A DNA stretch of 64,000 bases, from NCBI RefSeq assembly GCF_014647975.1, contig NZ_BMQF01000008.1, positions 1-64,000 on the forward strand. Reading direction: 5' to 3'. The stretch comes from Streptomyces fumigatiscleroticus (GTDB lineage: Bacteria > Actinomycetota > Actinomycetes > Streptomycetales > Streptomycetaceae). Each line of letters starts with the position of its first letter. Position 1 is the first letter of the stretch. Both the position numbers and the translations under genes were made by a program. Below are positions 37,183-46,320 of this stretch, in pieces. The notes beneath the pieces were generated by a model. That model did not search any database, was not told the origin of the DNA, and saw only the letters and a list, made by a program, of their open reading frames with translations.

Positions 37183-38177
37183 GCCTTCGCCTCCCGCCTG
37201 CGCCCCGTGCCGACGCGCAGCCGCGACGCCGCACGCGGGTCGAGGGCCGTACGCACTCCGTCACCGAGGACGGTCAGGGCCAGCACCGTCACGAACAGCG
37301 CCCCGGCCGGCAGGAGCAGGTACTGCGGTGCCGCCTGATACCAGACGTCCGCCTGGGTCAGCATCTGCCCCCACGACGGCGTCGGCGGCTTCACCCCGAC
37401 GCCCAGGAAACTGAGCGCCGCCTCGGTGGTGATGTTCAAGGGGAAGAGCAGAGCGGCGTAGGTGATGACGGGTGCGGCCAGCGCGGGCAGCAGCTCGCGG
37501 CGGGCCACCCGCCAGGGACCCCAGCCGCTGAGCCGTGCCGCGGCGACATGGTCCAGTTCCTTCAGCGTCAGCGCGTGCGCCCGCACGATCTTCGCGATCG
37601 AGCCCCAGGCGACCAGGCCGATGATGGCCGCTACCAGGACGGGCCGCGGAAAGCCGCCGGGCACGATCGCCAGCAGCGCCAGGGCCATGATCATCAGAGG
37701 CATGGCGATGATGACGTCGGTGGCGCGGCTGAGCACCTGGTCGGCCCAGCGGCCGCCGAGGGCGGCCGCGACACCGACCACGACGCCGATGAGGACCTGG
37801 AGCAGTGTCGCCGACAGCGCCACTCCCAGCGACACCCGAGCGCCGTACACCAGCCGCGCGAACAGATCGCGGCCCGTCTGCGGTTCCACGCCGAGCCAGT
37901 GATCGGCGCCCATGCCGCCGAAGGCGCCGACGGGCACGCCGCCGCTCGCCGAGTCGACGAGACGGGGGTGGTACGTGGTCGGGTCCTGTCCCTCGATGGC
38001 GGTGAGCAGCGGCGCGGCGAGCGCGACCAGGACGAGCAGCGCGATGACGCCCGCCGCGAGAAGGGCGGCGCGCTGCGCTCGCAGCCGCCGCCAGAACTGA
38101 CGGGCCCCCGAGGCCGGGGCGAGCACCACGTCGGTGCCCGCCTCAGCCGCCCCGAGAGCCACAAAGGGCTCGCTCAT
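37179..38177 (-). CDS. Peptide/nickel-type ABC permease (DppC-like)
   Basis: A 332-residue permease with an OppC-like N-terminal segment (RAALLAAGVIALLVLVALAAPLL), the GTDxxGRD-like motif LGVEPQTGRDLFARLVYGARVSL, and a C-terminal EAA region (LSGWGPWRVARRELLPALAAPVITY, TEAALSFLGVGVKPPTPSWG). ATG 38177 lies five bases after the stop of the binding-protein gene. Confidence 0.9.
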   Translation of the reverse strand: MSEPFVALGAAEAGTDVVLAPASGARQFWRRLRAQRAALLAAGVIALLVLVALAAPLLTAIEGQDPTTYHPRLVDSASGGVPVGAFGGMGADHWLGVEPQTGRDLFARLVYGARVSLGVALSATLLQVLIGVVVGVAAALGGRWADQVLSRATDVIIAMPLMIMALALLAIVPGGFPRPVLVAAIIGLVAWGSIAKIVRAHALTLKELDHVAAARLSGWGPWRVARRELLPALAAPVITYAALLFPLNITTEAALSFLGVGVKPPTPSWGQMLTQADVWYQAAPQYLLLPAGALFVTVLALTVLGDGVRTALDPRAASRLRVGTGRRREAKA

Positions 38178-38182
38178 AGGAA

Positions 38183-39919
38183 CTACTCCACCGCGACCTG
38201 GGAGATGTCCAGCACGCCGGTCCAGTCGCTGATCACGACGTTCCTGATGTCCTTGCCGTACAGCCGCTTGTAGACGGGGTGGAACAGCGGCACGGTCAGC
38301 GCCCGCTCGCCGATCTTCTTGTCCAGGGCACCCCAGCGCTTCGCGGCCTCGTCCAGGTCGGTCAGCTTGTTGATCGCGTCGATCTCGTCGTTGACCGACT
38401 TGTCGTTCAGGAAGCCGGTGTTGAAGTTGGCGCCGTCCTCGACGATCTGCCGGCCGTCGAAGATCGGGGCGAGGAACGGTCCGCCGGAGGGCCAGTCGGC
38501 GCCCCAGTGGGCGAGGAAGAAGCCGGGCTCGGTCTTCGCGTCGTGGACGGTGTCGGAGTAGTCGTTGTCCTCCAGGCCCTGGAGCTTGACGGTGATCCCG
38601 GCCTTCTTCAGGGCGTCCTGGAGGGCGGTGGCGATCTCCGGGCCGGTCTCGAAGTCCTGGGCGTTGGAGTGGGTGAGCGTGACGGTGAGACCGTTCTCGT
38701 AGCCGGCCTGCTTCAGCAGTTCCTTGGCCTTGGCCGGGTCGCCGGACGCGCCCGCCGGGAAGTGGTCGTAGGGCGTGTAGCCGAAGGACTTCTGGTTCGG
38801 CAGGTAGGTGGTCGCGGGCTCGGCCAGGGCCGATCCGCCGGCCGCGTTGATCACGGAGGTGCGGTCGACGGCGTACGCGATGGCCTGGCGGACCTTCGGA
38901 TCGTCGAACGGCTTCACCTTCGGGTTGAAGGCGATGTAGTTCGTGTAGCCGAAGTGTCCGGTGCCCACACGGGAGGCGAGCTCCTTGTCGCCGGTGACCT
39001 TGGCGAGTTCGGCGGGCCCGAGGTTGGTGTCGGTGGTGACGGCGGCGGCGTCCGCGCCCTGGGAGGCGGAGAGCCGCTGGTTGATGACGGACGGGTCGAT
39101 ACCGGACCGGACGTCGATCCTGTCCGGGTAGGCCTTGCGCTCCGCGTCCGTGGCGGCGGACCAGTACGTGTTGCGCTCCAGGACGAGCCGCTCGCCGTCG
39201 TTCTGGTTCTCGGCCACCTTGTACGGCCCGGAGGAGACCGGGTGTTCCTCGTACTCGGTGCCCGTGTCCTTGGCCCTGGGCACGGGCGCGAACTGCGTCT
39301 GCGTGGCCAGGTAGGGGAACTCGCCCTCGGGCTTGTCGAGATGGAAGACGATGGTGCGCTCGTCCGGCGTCTCGATGGAGTCGAGCCCCTTGCCCTTGTC
39401 CTTGTACGGTCCCTGGTAGTCGGCCCCGCCGATCAGCCAGTCCCGCAGATAGGGGGCGCCGCCGGACAGCTCGGCGGCGAAGGACCGCTCGATGCCGTAC
39501 TTGATGTCGGCCGAGGTGATCGCCGAGCCGTCCTCGTACTTCAGGCCCTCCTTCAAGGTGTACGTCCACACGGTGGCGTCCTTGTTGGGCCGGCCGGTGT
39601 CGGTGGCCAGGTCGGGGACGACCTTGGCGCCCTCGGCGCCGTTCTCGCGGTTGCGCGTGGTCAGCGTGCGGAAGACGAGGGACGGGACGTTGCCGCCGCC
39701 GGAGGTGTACAGCCGCGCCGGGTCGAAGTCCTGCTGGGGGTCGGAGTTGAGGACCGTGAGCGTGCCGCCCTTGTGGGGTGCGGCATCGGAGCCGCCCGGC
39801 TTGGCATCGTTGTCCTCGGGACCGCAGGCGGCCGCACCCGCCGCCACGATCAGGCTGACGGACCACGCGGCGGTACGGCGCGCGCTGCGCGCTCTGCGGG
39901 ACGGCGGCGAATGACGCAT
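38183..39919 (-). CDS. Family 5 (peptide/nickel-type) solute-binding lipoprotein
   Basis: A 578-residue lipoprotein: signal TAAWSVSLIVAAGAAACGP with lipobox AAAC, then a typical cluster-C fold (GGTLTVLNSDPQQDFDPARLYT, TYTLKEGLKYEDGSAITSADIKYGIERSF, DPKVRQAIAYAVDRTSVI). The ligand may be a peptide, glutathione-like thiol or other organosulfur compound. That last option is inferred from the Cys-ending leader peptide encoded 262 bases upstream. ATG 39919 follows GAGAGG. Confidence 0.88.
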   Translation of the reverse strand: MRHSPPSRRARSARRTAAWSVSLIVAAGAAACGPEDNDAKPGGSDAAPHKGGTLTVLNSDPQQDFDPARLYTSGGGNVPSLVFRTLTTRNRENGAEGAKVVPDLATDTGRPNKDATVWTYTLKEGLKYEDGSAITSADIKYGIERSFAAELSGGAPYLRDWLIGGADYQGPYKDKGKGLDSIETPDERTIVFHLDKPEGEFPYLATQTQFAPVPRAKDTGTEYEEHPVSSGPYKVAENQNDGERLVLERNTYWSAATDAERKAYPDRIDVRSGIDPSVINQRLSASQGADAAAVTTDTNLGPAELAKVTGDKELASRVGTGHFGYTNYIAFNPKVKPFDDPKVRQAIAYAVDRTSVINAAGGSALAEPATTYLPNQKSFGYTPYDHFPAGASGDPAKAKELLKQAGYENGLTVTLTHSNAQDFETGPEIATALQDALKKAGITVKLQGLEDNDYSDTVHDAKTEPGFFLAHWGADWPSGGPFLAPIFDGRQIVEDGANFNTGFLNDKSVNDEIDAINKLTDLDEAAKRWGALDKKIGERALTVPLFHPVYKRLYGKDIRNVVISDWTGVLDISQVAVE

Positions 39920-40012
39920 CGGATGACGACCTCTCAGGGGGAGCGTCTCGGGTCGCGAGACGCCGGAGACACGGGACGGCGGGGCAACTGCCGGAAGAAT
40001 CCGCCCCGGCAC

Positions 40013-40046
40013 CGGCCGGCGACCGTCGGAAACCGACTGCCGGCCG
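40013..40046 (-). promoter_or_regulatory. Possible attenuator hairpin between leader peptide and binding-protein gene
   Basis: CGGCCGGC (40013-40020) pairs with 40039-40046, and GTCGG (40025-40029) pairs with CCGAC (40033-40037) around an AAA loop. It is in the transcribed gap between the leader ORF stop (40181) and the binding-protein start (39919). No clear U tract; function is inferred from position. Confidence 0.4.
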
Positions 40047-40180
40047 TGGACGTCGGCGACCCGTCATCGACACCCGAGGGGATCACCCGGCGTCACCAGG
40101 CACCCCGCGGTACGCGCAGGACACTGGTGGGGGGAGTCGGAGGAGCCGAAGAACGCGACGTACGCGCCAGGGGCGGACGT

Positions 40181-40273
40181 CTAGCGACAGAGGATGTCGG
40201 CCACGCAGAGCGCGGTCACGCCGATCAGCGCCAGCTCGATGGCGGCGCGTGCGGAGGCGTGCGGGAACGACAT
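40181..40273 (-). CDS. Cys-containing leader peptide ahead of the peptide-type ABC operon
   Basis: A 30-residue ORF ending ELALIGVTALCVADILCR. It matches the general form of Cys-rich attenuation peptides upstream of sulfur genes in actinobacteria (Ms4527A-type in mycobacteria; that naming is from memory). A consensus promoter ends seven bases before its ATG, so the message would be leaderless. Ribosome stalling at the Cys codons when cysteine is low would favour read-through into the transporter genes. Confidence 0.75.
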   Translation of the reverse strand: MSFPHASARAAIELALIGVTALCVADILCR

Positions 40274-40280
40274 GCGCAGC

Positions 40281-40309
40281 AATATGGTCGAATATGTGAG
40301 CGGTGTCAA
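40281..40309 (-). promoter_or_regulatory. Promoter: TTGACA - 17 - CATATT, leaderless
   Basis: On the minus strand TTGACA (40309-40304) is followed after 17 bases by CATATT (40286-40281), then seven bases and the ATG at 40273. It is a near-consensus vegetative promoter. Confidence 0.75.
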
Positions 40310-40507
40310 AACGGCCGGCGCAGGTCCTGCCAACTGCCTTGCCGGCTCTGCGATGTGCACTCCGTCGTCGCTGGTCGCGCGGCTTCCGCAGGGTTCAGCT
40401 GCCGCTCGCACCGCGGCAGGGGCGGCACGAACGGTGCGCCGGGCTCCGTCATCCGGCCGGCCCGGGCCGGCACGCGCCCGGGTGGGCGGGTGCGGTGTGT
40501 GGCCGCA

Positions 40508-40536
40508 TTGACATCCTGGACGATCACACCGAGACT
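40508..40536 (+). promoter_or_regulatory. Promoter: TTGACA - 17 - GAGACT, leaderless
   Basis: TTGACA at 40508-40513, spacer 17, GAGACT at 40531-40536, then seven bases to ATG 40544. The -10 is weak but the geometry equals that of the divergent leader at 40273. Confidence 0.6.
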
Positions 40537-40543
40537 CGATCAC

Positions 40544-40615
40544 ATGCCCGAGGTCACGCTCCTCACCAGCGAGCTCTGTGTCGACCTCGTCCGTGTGTCC
40601 AGCGCACGGTGTTGA
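40544..40615 (+). CDS. Cys-containing leader peptide
   Basis: A 23-residue ORF, MPEVTLLTSELCVDLVRVS then SARC and TGA. The V-D-L-x-R-V-x-S-x-x-C ending is the common form of putative leader peptides before sulfur genes in Streptomyces. The downstream gene is a decayed SsuD-like monooxygenase followed by an intact LLM monooxygenase at 41252, which it probably still controls. Confidence 0.75.
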   Translation: MPEVTLLTSELCVDLVRVSSARC

Positions 40616-40805
40616 TCCCCCGGTCCGCTCCGCGCTGATCTCCTCTCGCGGCACCCTCCGCGCCGCGTCGCCGCCTGTCCGCGTGTCCGGTGCGCTGCGC
40701 CGGCCTCGCCATGTGCTGCCCCCTCGCTCCACCCGGACCCGCGAGGAAGCCCTCGGCCGTCTCGCCCCTGCGGTGTCCGGCGGCGCCGCGCCCGGCCGCG
40801 CCGCC

Positions 40806-40835
40806 GACCGGTGGCGGCCCTGAAGGCCACCGGTC
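40806..40835 (+). promoter_or_regulatory. Possible attenuator hairpin downstream of the leader peptide
   Basis: Perfect 10-bp arms GACCGGTGGC (40806-40815) and GCCACCGGTC (40826-40835) with a 10-base loop. It lies between the leader stop and the monooxygenase remnant, where an attenuation terminator would be expected. Confidence 0.5.
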
Positions 40836-40871
40836 CGCCCGGCCCCTGTGACCCGAACGATCGGACATGAC

Positions 40872-41193
40872 ATGAGCGAGCAGTTCCTCTGGTACATCCC
40901 GAACACCGTCGAGCCCGGCCACCGCGGCGACGACACGACCACCGGCTGGGGCTCCCTCGAGGATGTACACCGCTCCGGGCCGGTTCGGCGGCGGCGGAGC
41001 GGCGACCACCTGGCTCGTCGGCTCCGCCGACGACGTCGCCACGGCGCTGCGGAACTACCGCAAGATCGGCATCACCCACTTCGTGCTCTCCGACACCCCC
41101 TACAAGCAGGAGATCGCCCGCATCGGCGACCAACTCCTGCCCGGACTGCGTGAATCGGCCGCCGGGACCACGCAGCCGGCCGGGACCCCCTGA
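40872..41193 (+). pseudogene. SsuD-like monooxygenase with internal deletion
   Basis: The first 30 codons (MSEQFLWYIPNTVEPGHRG, then TGWGSLE) are the start of an LLM sulfonate monooxygenase. At about 40960 the text jumps, with a frame change, to APGRFGGGGAATTWLVGSADD and ALRNYRKIGITHFVLSDTPY, the end of the same family, closing at 41193. About 250 central codons are missing. It sits between the leader peptide and an intact LLM gene, so it was probably the first gene of that operon. Confidence 0.75.
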
Positions 41194-41251
41194 CCATGTG
41201 CCGCCCCGAAATGTCACCGACATCGGTGAGTGAGACGGAAAAGGACGATTC

Positions 41252-42595
41252 ATGAGCACGCAGCCTCCCAGAACGCTGAAGACCGTGACCGCGGCCGGCG
41301 GTACGTCGGAGACCTATGACCTGGCGATCGACCCGACCCGGTCCACTCTGGACACCGCTGTGCGGGTGGCGAGGCTCGCCGAAGCCGCGCGGATCGACGC
41401 GCTGTTCACCGCGGATCTGCTCAGATTCGACGCCCAGGGTGCGATCGGGTCGCAGGAACCGCTGGTCTTCGTCTCGGCGCTGAGCCAGGTGACGTCACGG
41501 ATCGGCCTGATCGCCACGGTGTCGACCACCTTCCACCATCCGTACAACCTGGCCCGGCTGTTCGGGACCCTCGACCACGTCAGCAACGGGCGCGCCGCCT
41601 GGAATCTGGTGACCTCCTCGCTCGGTGAGGAGAACTACGGCGCCGGCGAGCTGCCCAGCCCGGAGGAGCGCTACGCACGTGCGGCGGAGACGCTGGAGGT
41701 GGTCAACGCGCTGTGGGACAGCTGGGAGCCCGGCGCGCTGACCGCCGGTGCGGACGGCAGGGCCGTACTCCACCGTGTCCGGGTACGTCCGATCCACCAC
41801 TCGGGCCGGTTCTTCGACGTGACCGGTCCGCTGAACATCCCGCCGCTGCCGCAACGGCGCCCCGTGCAGATGCAGGCCGGGCAGTCCGAAGCGGGGATCG
41901 CCCTGGGCGCCCGTTACGCCGAGATCGTCTTCACCTCGCTCCCCACCCTCGGCCACGCGGCCGACTTCACCCGCAAGATCCGCAGCCGGGCCGAGCAGCA
42001 CGGACGGGCCGCCGGGCTGCCACTGATCTTCAGCTCGCTGCACGCCACCTTCGGCGCCACCGAGGAGGAGGCGCGGCGGCTCGTACGGGAGAAGCGCGAG
42101 TCCATCGACTTCGAACGCGGCCGCAGCCAGGTCGCCGACATGCTCGGCGGCGGCGTCGACCTCTCGGACGTCCCCCTCGACGCGAAGCTTCCGGAGAGCC
42201 TGCTGCCCGACGTCGCCTCGGTCAACCGCCGTCGCGGCCGGGTCGACATCTTCACCGGTTACGCGAGACAGGGCCGCACCCTGCGGGAACTCATCATCGC
42301 GGCCCAGGACACCGGGCACTGGGCGGCCGCGGGAACGCCCGAGCAACTCGCCGACGCCGTCGAGGAACGCTTCCGGGCCGGCGTGCTGGACGTGATCTCG
42401 CTGAGCGGTCTCGCAGACCCCCGGCAGCACGACTTCATCGTCAACGGCCTCCTGCACGAGCTGCGCGAACGGAAGGTTGTCGGCACCGACTACACCGGCG
42501 CCACACTGCGCGAGAACCTGGGCCTCGAACTCCCGCCTCGCGAGGGCCCACGCGTCCGCCGCGAGGGCACCGCCGTCGCGCGGCGGCACCGCTGA
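41252..42595 (+). CDS. LLM flavin monooxygenase of the NtaA/SnaA/DszA type
   Basis: A 447-residue FMN-dependent enzyme. Family text: RLAEAARIDALFTADLLRFD, IGLIATVSTTFHHPYNLARLFGTLDHVSNGRAAWNLVTS, HSGRFFDVTGPLNIP, PVQMQAGQSEAGIALGARYAEIVFT. Relatives oxidise nitrilotriacetate, pristinamycin precursors or dibenzothiophene sulfone with reduced flavin from a partner. In this island desulfurisation of a bulky organosulfur compound is the best guess. GGAAAAGGA precedes the ATG. Two perfect 59-bp-unit repeats and a partial one follow it. Confidence 0.87.
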   Translation: MSTQPPRTLKTVTAAGGTSETYDLAIDPTRSTLDTAVRVARLAEAARIDALFTADLLRFDAQGAIGSQEPLVFVSALSQVTSRIGLIATVSTTFHHPYNLARLFGTLDHVSNGRAAWNLVTSSLGEENYGAGELPSPEERYARAAETLEVVNALWDSWEPGALTAGADGRAVLHRVRVRPIHHSGRFFDVTGPLNIPPLPQRRPVQMQAGQSEAGIALGARYAEIVFTSLPTLGHAADFTRKIRSRAEQHGRAAGLPLIFSSLHATFGATEEEARRLVREKRESIDFERGRSQVADMLGGGVDLSDVPLDAKLPESLLPDVASVNRRRGRVDIFTGYARQGRTLRELIIAAQDTGHWAAAGTPEQLADAVEERFRAGVLDVISLSGLADPRQHDFIVNGLLHELRERKVVGTDYTGATLRENLGLELPPREGPRVRREGTAVARRHR

Positions 42596-42688
42596 ATGCT
42601 CTCGGATCAAGACCGCGCCGCGCGGCGTGTCCTACTGGTGTGCATGGCCGCCGGCGCGACCGCACCGCTGGACCGGGCAGCGGTCAAC

Positions 42689-42865
42689 GTGACCCGGCCC
42701 GGGACAGGCTCCTCCGGCCGGCCGCACCTGGCCGCTCGGACGCGGCCGTGACCCGGCCCGGGACAGGCTCCTCCGGCCGGCCGCACCTGGCCGCTCGGAC
42801 GCGGCCGTGACCCGGCCCGGGACAGGCTCCTCCGGCCGGCCGCACCTGGCCGCTCGGACGCGGTC
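42689..42865. repeat. Three tandem copies of a 59-bp unit
   Basis: Units begin GTGACCCGGCCCGGGACAGG at 42689, 42748 and 42807, identical except at the end of the third. Each contains CCCGGCCCGGG and GGCCGGCCG palindromes. The array fills the gap after the LLM gene; the remaining 179 bases to the GntR start hold no other gene. Probably a replication-slippage array with possible terminator function. Confidence 0.9.
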
Positions 42866-43044
42866 AGTAAGCCACGGCTCGGTTCCCGGGGCGACGCCTC
42901 TCAGGCACCCGGCGTCGGCGGGCCCTGGCAGATCTTCCCTTCCGTCCGCCGAAAGCGCAGGTCAGCGGGGTATCCGGCGATGTGTCAGGTGGCGCAATAC
43001 TTCAGCAACACCACATGCGCCGACCCCCGGCTATGGTCCAGCAC

Positions 43045-43830
43045 ATGCCCACCGACCGTATCCGGGACCACGCCGGCCAGGGCGCGCCCACCGTCGCCGC
43101 CCAGCGCACGCGGCGTCGGCTGCGCGCGGACCGGGCGCGCCAGCTCGCCGACCTGCTGCGCCACCAGCTCCTCACCGGGGGCTTCGAGGCCGGGACTCTC
43201 CCGCACGAGTCGATCCTCGCCGCCGACTACCGGGCCTCCCGCAACACCGTCCGCCAGGCCCTCGACCTGCTCCGCGCCGAAGGCCTGGTGGAACGCCTCC
43301 CCGGCGTCGGCACGGTGGTCGTCGCCCGGAAGTACCCCCATGGGCTCGACCGTCTGATGGGCCTCGCGGAGACCCTGCACGAACACGGCCGCGTCACCAA
43401 CGAGGTCCGCACCATGGGCCCGGCCCCGGCCCCCGCCCCGGTCGCCGAGCGCCTCCGTGTCCCCTCCGGCGCCGACGTCCTCTACATCGAGCGTCTGCGC
43501 CGCCTGAACGGCCTCCCCCTGTCCCTGGACCTCACCTACATCCCCCTGGACATCGGCTCCGCCCTGCTCGGCTGCGACCTGGAGAACACCGATGTCTTCC
43601 GCCTTCTGGAGTCCCTCACCGGCCGGCGCCTGGGCCACGCCGACATCACGCTGGAGGCGGTCAACGCGGACGCCCACTCCGCCGCCGTGCTCGAGGCCCC
43701 GCGCGGTGCGGCCGTACTGATGCTGGAACGTCTCACGCACCTCGCCGACGGGCGCCCCGTCGACCTGGAGTTCATCCGCTTCCGCGGCGACCGCATCACC
43801 ATGAGCGGCCTGCTGCACCGCTCCCTGTGA
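43045..43830 (+). CDS. GntR-family regulator with UTRA domain
   Basis: A 261-residue regulator. The winged helix (RARQLADLLRHQLLTGGFEAG, ILAADYRASRNTVRQALDLLRAEGL, GVGTVVV) is followed by a UTRA effector domain (ADVLYIERLRRLNGLPLSLDLTYIP, HADITLEAVNADAHSAAVLE). It heads the ferredoxin-ABC-flavoprotein operon, 43 bases upstream, and is likely its regulator. TATGGT (43032-43037) seven bases before ATG 43045 suggests a leaderless transcript and supports this start over ATG 42982. Confidence 0.85.
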   Translation: MPTDRIRDHAGQGAPTVAAQRTRRRLRADRARQLADLLRHQLLTGGFEAGTLPHESILAADYRASRNTVRQALDLLRAEGLVERLPGVGTVVVARKYPHGLDRLMGLAETLHEHGRVTNEVRTMGPAPAPAPVAERLRVPSGADVLYIERLRRLNGLPLSLDLTYIPLDIGSALLGCDLENTDVFRLLESLTGRRLGHADITLEAVNADAHSAAVLEAPRGAAVLMLERLTHLADGRPVDLEFIRFRGDRITMSGLLHRSL

Positions 43831-43873
43831 CCACGTCTTCCCCTCAGACAGCACGACCTTCCTGGAGACACCC

Positions 43874-44101
43874 ATGCCTCTGGTGCCCCAGCGGGCCGAC
43901 GTGCCCGTGACCATCGACGAGTCGAAGTGCATCGACGGCTGCACGCTCTGCGTGGACATGTGCCCGCTGGACTCCCTCGCCATCGACGACAGCAGCGGCA
44001 AGGCGTACATGCACGTCGACGAGTGCTGGTACTGCGGCCCGTGCGCCGCCCGCTGTCCCACCGGAGCCGTCACGGTCAACATGCCCTATCTGCTCCGCTG
44101 A
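43874..44101 (+). CDS. Dicluster 4Fe-4S ferredoxin (AprB-like small subunit)
   Basis: A 75-residue protein with two full cluster motifs: CIDGCTLCVDMCP and CWYCGPCAARCP. The C-terminal PTGAVTVNMPYLLR is short. It resembles the ferredoxin part of adenylylsulfate reductase beta subunits, and an AprA-like flavoprotein is encoded at the end of the same operon. The natural reading is an electron-transfer partner of that flavoprotein. GGAGA precedes the ATG. Confidence 0.85.
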   Translation: MPLVPQRADVPVTIDESKCIDGCTLCVDMCPLDSLAIDDSSGKAYMHVDECWYCGPCAARCPTGAVTVNMPYLLR

Positions 44102-44113
44102 GAGGCCCCCACC

Positions 44114-45460
44114 ATGAAACGCACCGCAGTCGCGCTCTCCGCGGCCGTTCTTCTGCTCCCGCTCAGCGCCTGCGGCGGGGACGCCGAGGCCGGTGACGGC
44201 TCCACGGTCACCGTCACCGTCGGCTACCAGTCCAAGACCATCAACACGGTCACGGCCGGCACCCTGCTCCGCTCCCTCGGCTACTTCGAGAAGCAACTGA
44301 ACGCGCTGCACGACGGCGTCACCTACAAGGTCGTCTGGCAGGACTACGCCACCGGCGCCCCCATCACCGCCCAGATGACCGCCGGGAAGACCGACATCGG
44401 CTCGATGGGCGACTTCCCGCTGCTCATCAACGCCGCCCGCGGCAAGCAGCTCGATCAGCCCACCCGCCTGGTCTCGGTCACCGGCTACAACCTGCGCGGC
44501 GGCCTGAACACCATCGTCACGGCGCCCGGCTCGAAGCTCACCTCCCTGAAGGACCTCAAGGGGAAGAACGTCTCGACGAGCGTCGGCTCCGCCGCCGACG
44601 GCACCCTCGTACGGGCCCTGCAACACGCCGGCATCGACCCCGACAAGGACATCGACAAGCTCAACCAGCAGCCCGCGGTGGGCGCTTCGGCCCTGGCCTC
44701 GGGCAGCGCGGACGCGCTGTCGCAGTTCGTCGCCTGGCCGGGCCTGCTCGCGTACCAGGGCAGGGCGAAGGCGCTGTACGACGGAGCGCAGCTGAACCTG
44801 CCGACCTTCCACGGCGTCGTCGCCCGCGAGGACTTCGCGAAGCGGCGCCCGGCCGTCCTGGAGGCCTTCCTCAAGGCCCAGGCGCAGGCCACCGACTACC
44901 TGAACGGCCATCCCGTCACCGCCGCCGGGAAGGTCGCCGAGGCCACCGGTCTGCCCGCCGAGGTCGTCTACCTCTACAACGGCGCCCACGGCATCGCCAC
45001 CTTCGACCCGGCCCTGAAGCCGCAGCTCGTCTCCGCGCTGAAGCAGGACGTGCCGATCCTGAAGTCCGCGAAGCTGACCGGCGACGTGGACGTGGACTCC
45101 TTCGTCGACGACCGGTATGTGAAGAAGGCCCTCGGAGCGGACTACGCCGAACGGCTCGCCGCCGCTCCCCCGGCCGCCGCGGGCGAGGTCTGGCCGAAGG
45201 GCTCCGCGCAAAAGACGCTGACCTTGGCCTCACCCGCACAACTGCTGCGTCACGTGGCCGCCCACCGCGACACCGTCCGCGCCGCCTATGTCCCCGACGC
45301 CACCACCGGCACCCTGTGGTTCGCCGACAAGGCGGTGTGGGTGGCCGACGGCCACAAGCTGCTGCCGTTCGTCGCCCCGGCGACCGCGCGGGCGTACACC
45401 GACGGACACGACGGGGCACGTGTCATCACCTACGCCGACGCCCTGGAGCGCGCGTCATGA
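44114..45460 (+). CDS. Sulfonate/nitrate-type ABC substrate-binding lipoprotein
   Basis: A 448-residue lipoprotein (MKRTAVALSAAVLLLPLSACGG). The mature domain follows SsuA/TauA-like proteins (VTVGYQSKTINTVTAGTLLRSLG, GKTDIGSMGDFPLLINAARG, KGKNVSTSVGSAADGTLVRAL), but an extra C-terminal segment of about 110 residues follows, longer than usual SsuA. Its stop overlaps the permease start. Ligand: an organosulfur anion is inferred from operon context. Confidence 0.85.
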   Translation: MKRTAVALSAAVLLLPLSACGGDAEAGDGSTVTVTVGYQSKTINTVTAGTLLRSLGYFEKQLNALHDGVTYKVVWQDYATGAPITAQMTAGKTDIGSMGDFPLLINAARGKQLDQPTRLVSVTGYNLRGGLNTIVTAPGSKLTSLKDLKGKNVSTSVGSAADGTLVRALQHAGIDPDKDIDKLNQQPAVGASALASGSADALSQFVAWPGLLAYQGRAKALYDGAQLNLPTFHGVVAREDFAKRRPAVLEAFLKAQAQATDYLNGHPVTAAGKVAEATGLPAEVVYLYNGAHGIATFDPALKPQLVSALKQDVPILKSAKLTGDVDVDSFVDDRYVKKALGADYAERLAAAPPAAAGEVWPKGSAQKTLTLASPAQLLRHVAAHRDTVRAAYVPDATTGTLWFADKAVWVADGHKLLPFVAPATARAYTDGHDGARVITYADALERAS

Positions 45461-46320
45461 CCCGGTACGCGTCGCGGATCGCCTCGCTCGCCGCCGCCCT
45501 CGGCCTCTGGCAGCTTCTGACCAGCCGGGACGTCGACCTCTGGCTGCGCTTCTCGCAGTTCCCCACGGTCACCGACGTGGCCCGTGCCTTCGCCGGCCGG
45601 CTCACCGGACCCGACTACTGGACGGACCTGACCGACAGCCTCACCCGCATCCTCACCGGCTTCCTGCTCGCCGCCGTGCTGGGCGTGGCCGCCGGTGTGC
45701 TCGTGGCCCGCTCCCGGCTCGCCGGAGACCTGCTCGGACCGCTGCTGGAGGTCGTCCGCCCGATCCCCGCGATCGCCCTGGTCCCCGTGGCGATCCTGCT
45801 CTTCCCCTCCAACGAACAGGGCATCGTCTTCATCACCTTCACCGCCGCGTTCTTCCCGGTCCTGGTCTCCACCCGGCACGCGGTGCGCGCACTGACCCCC
45901 GTGTGGGAGGAGGCGGTGCGCACCATGGGCGGCGGACGGTGGCGGATCCTCGGCTCGGTCGTCCTGCCGGGCGCGCTGCCCGGTGTCTTCGGCGGCCTGT
46001 CGGTCGGCATCGGTGTCTCGTGGATCTGTGTGATCTCCGCCGAGATGATCTCCGGCCAGTACGGCGTCGGCTACCGCACCTGGCAGGACTACACGGTCGT
46101 CGACTACCCCGGCGTGTTCGTCGGCATGGTCACCATCGGCGTGCTCGGCTGGCTCACCTCCACCGCCGTCGAGCTGCTGGGCCGCCGCCTGACCCGCTGG
46201 CTGCCGCGCACGTCGTACGTCCCCGGCGGACGGACCCCGCGACGGGTGCGCGGCGCCGCCTCCGGCATACCGGCCAGCCCCACGACCAAGGAGAACGTGC
46301 CCCATGACCAGCTCGTCTGA
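45457..46320 (+). CDS. SsuC/TauC-type ABC permease
   Basis: A 287-residue permease with about six helices and the family coupling loop EEAVRTMGGGRWRILGSVVLPGALPGVFGG. Start overlaps the binding-protein stop (ATGA); the end overlaps the ATPase start by 17 bases. Confidence 0.9.
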   Translation: MTRYASRIASLAAALGLWQLLTSRDVDLWLRFSQFPTVTDVARAFAGRLTGPDYWTDLTDSLTRILTGFLLAAVLGVAAGVLVARSRLAGDLLGPLLEVVRPIPAIALVPVAILLFPSNEQGIVFITFTAAFFPVLVSTRHAVRALTPVWEEAVRTMGGGRWRILGSVVLPGALPGVFGGLSVGIGVSWICVISAEMISGQYGVGYRTWQDYTVVDYPGVFVGMVTIGVLGWLTSTAVELLGRRLTRWLPRTSYVPGGRTPRRVRGAASGIPASPTTKENVPHDQLV

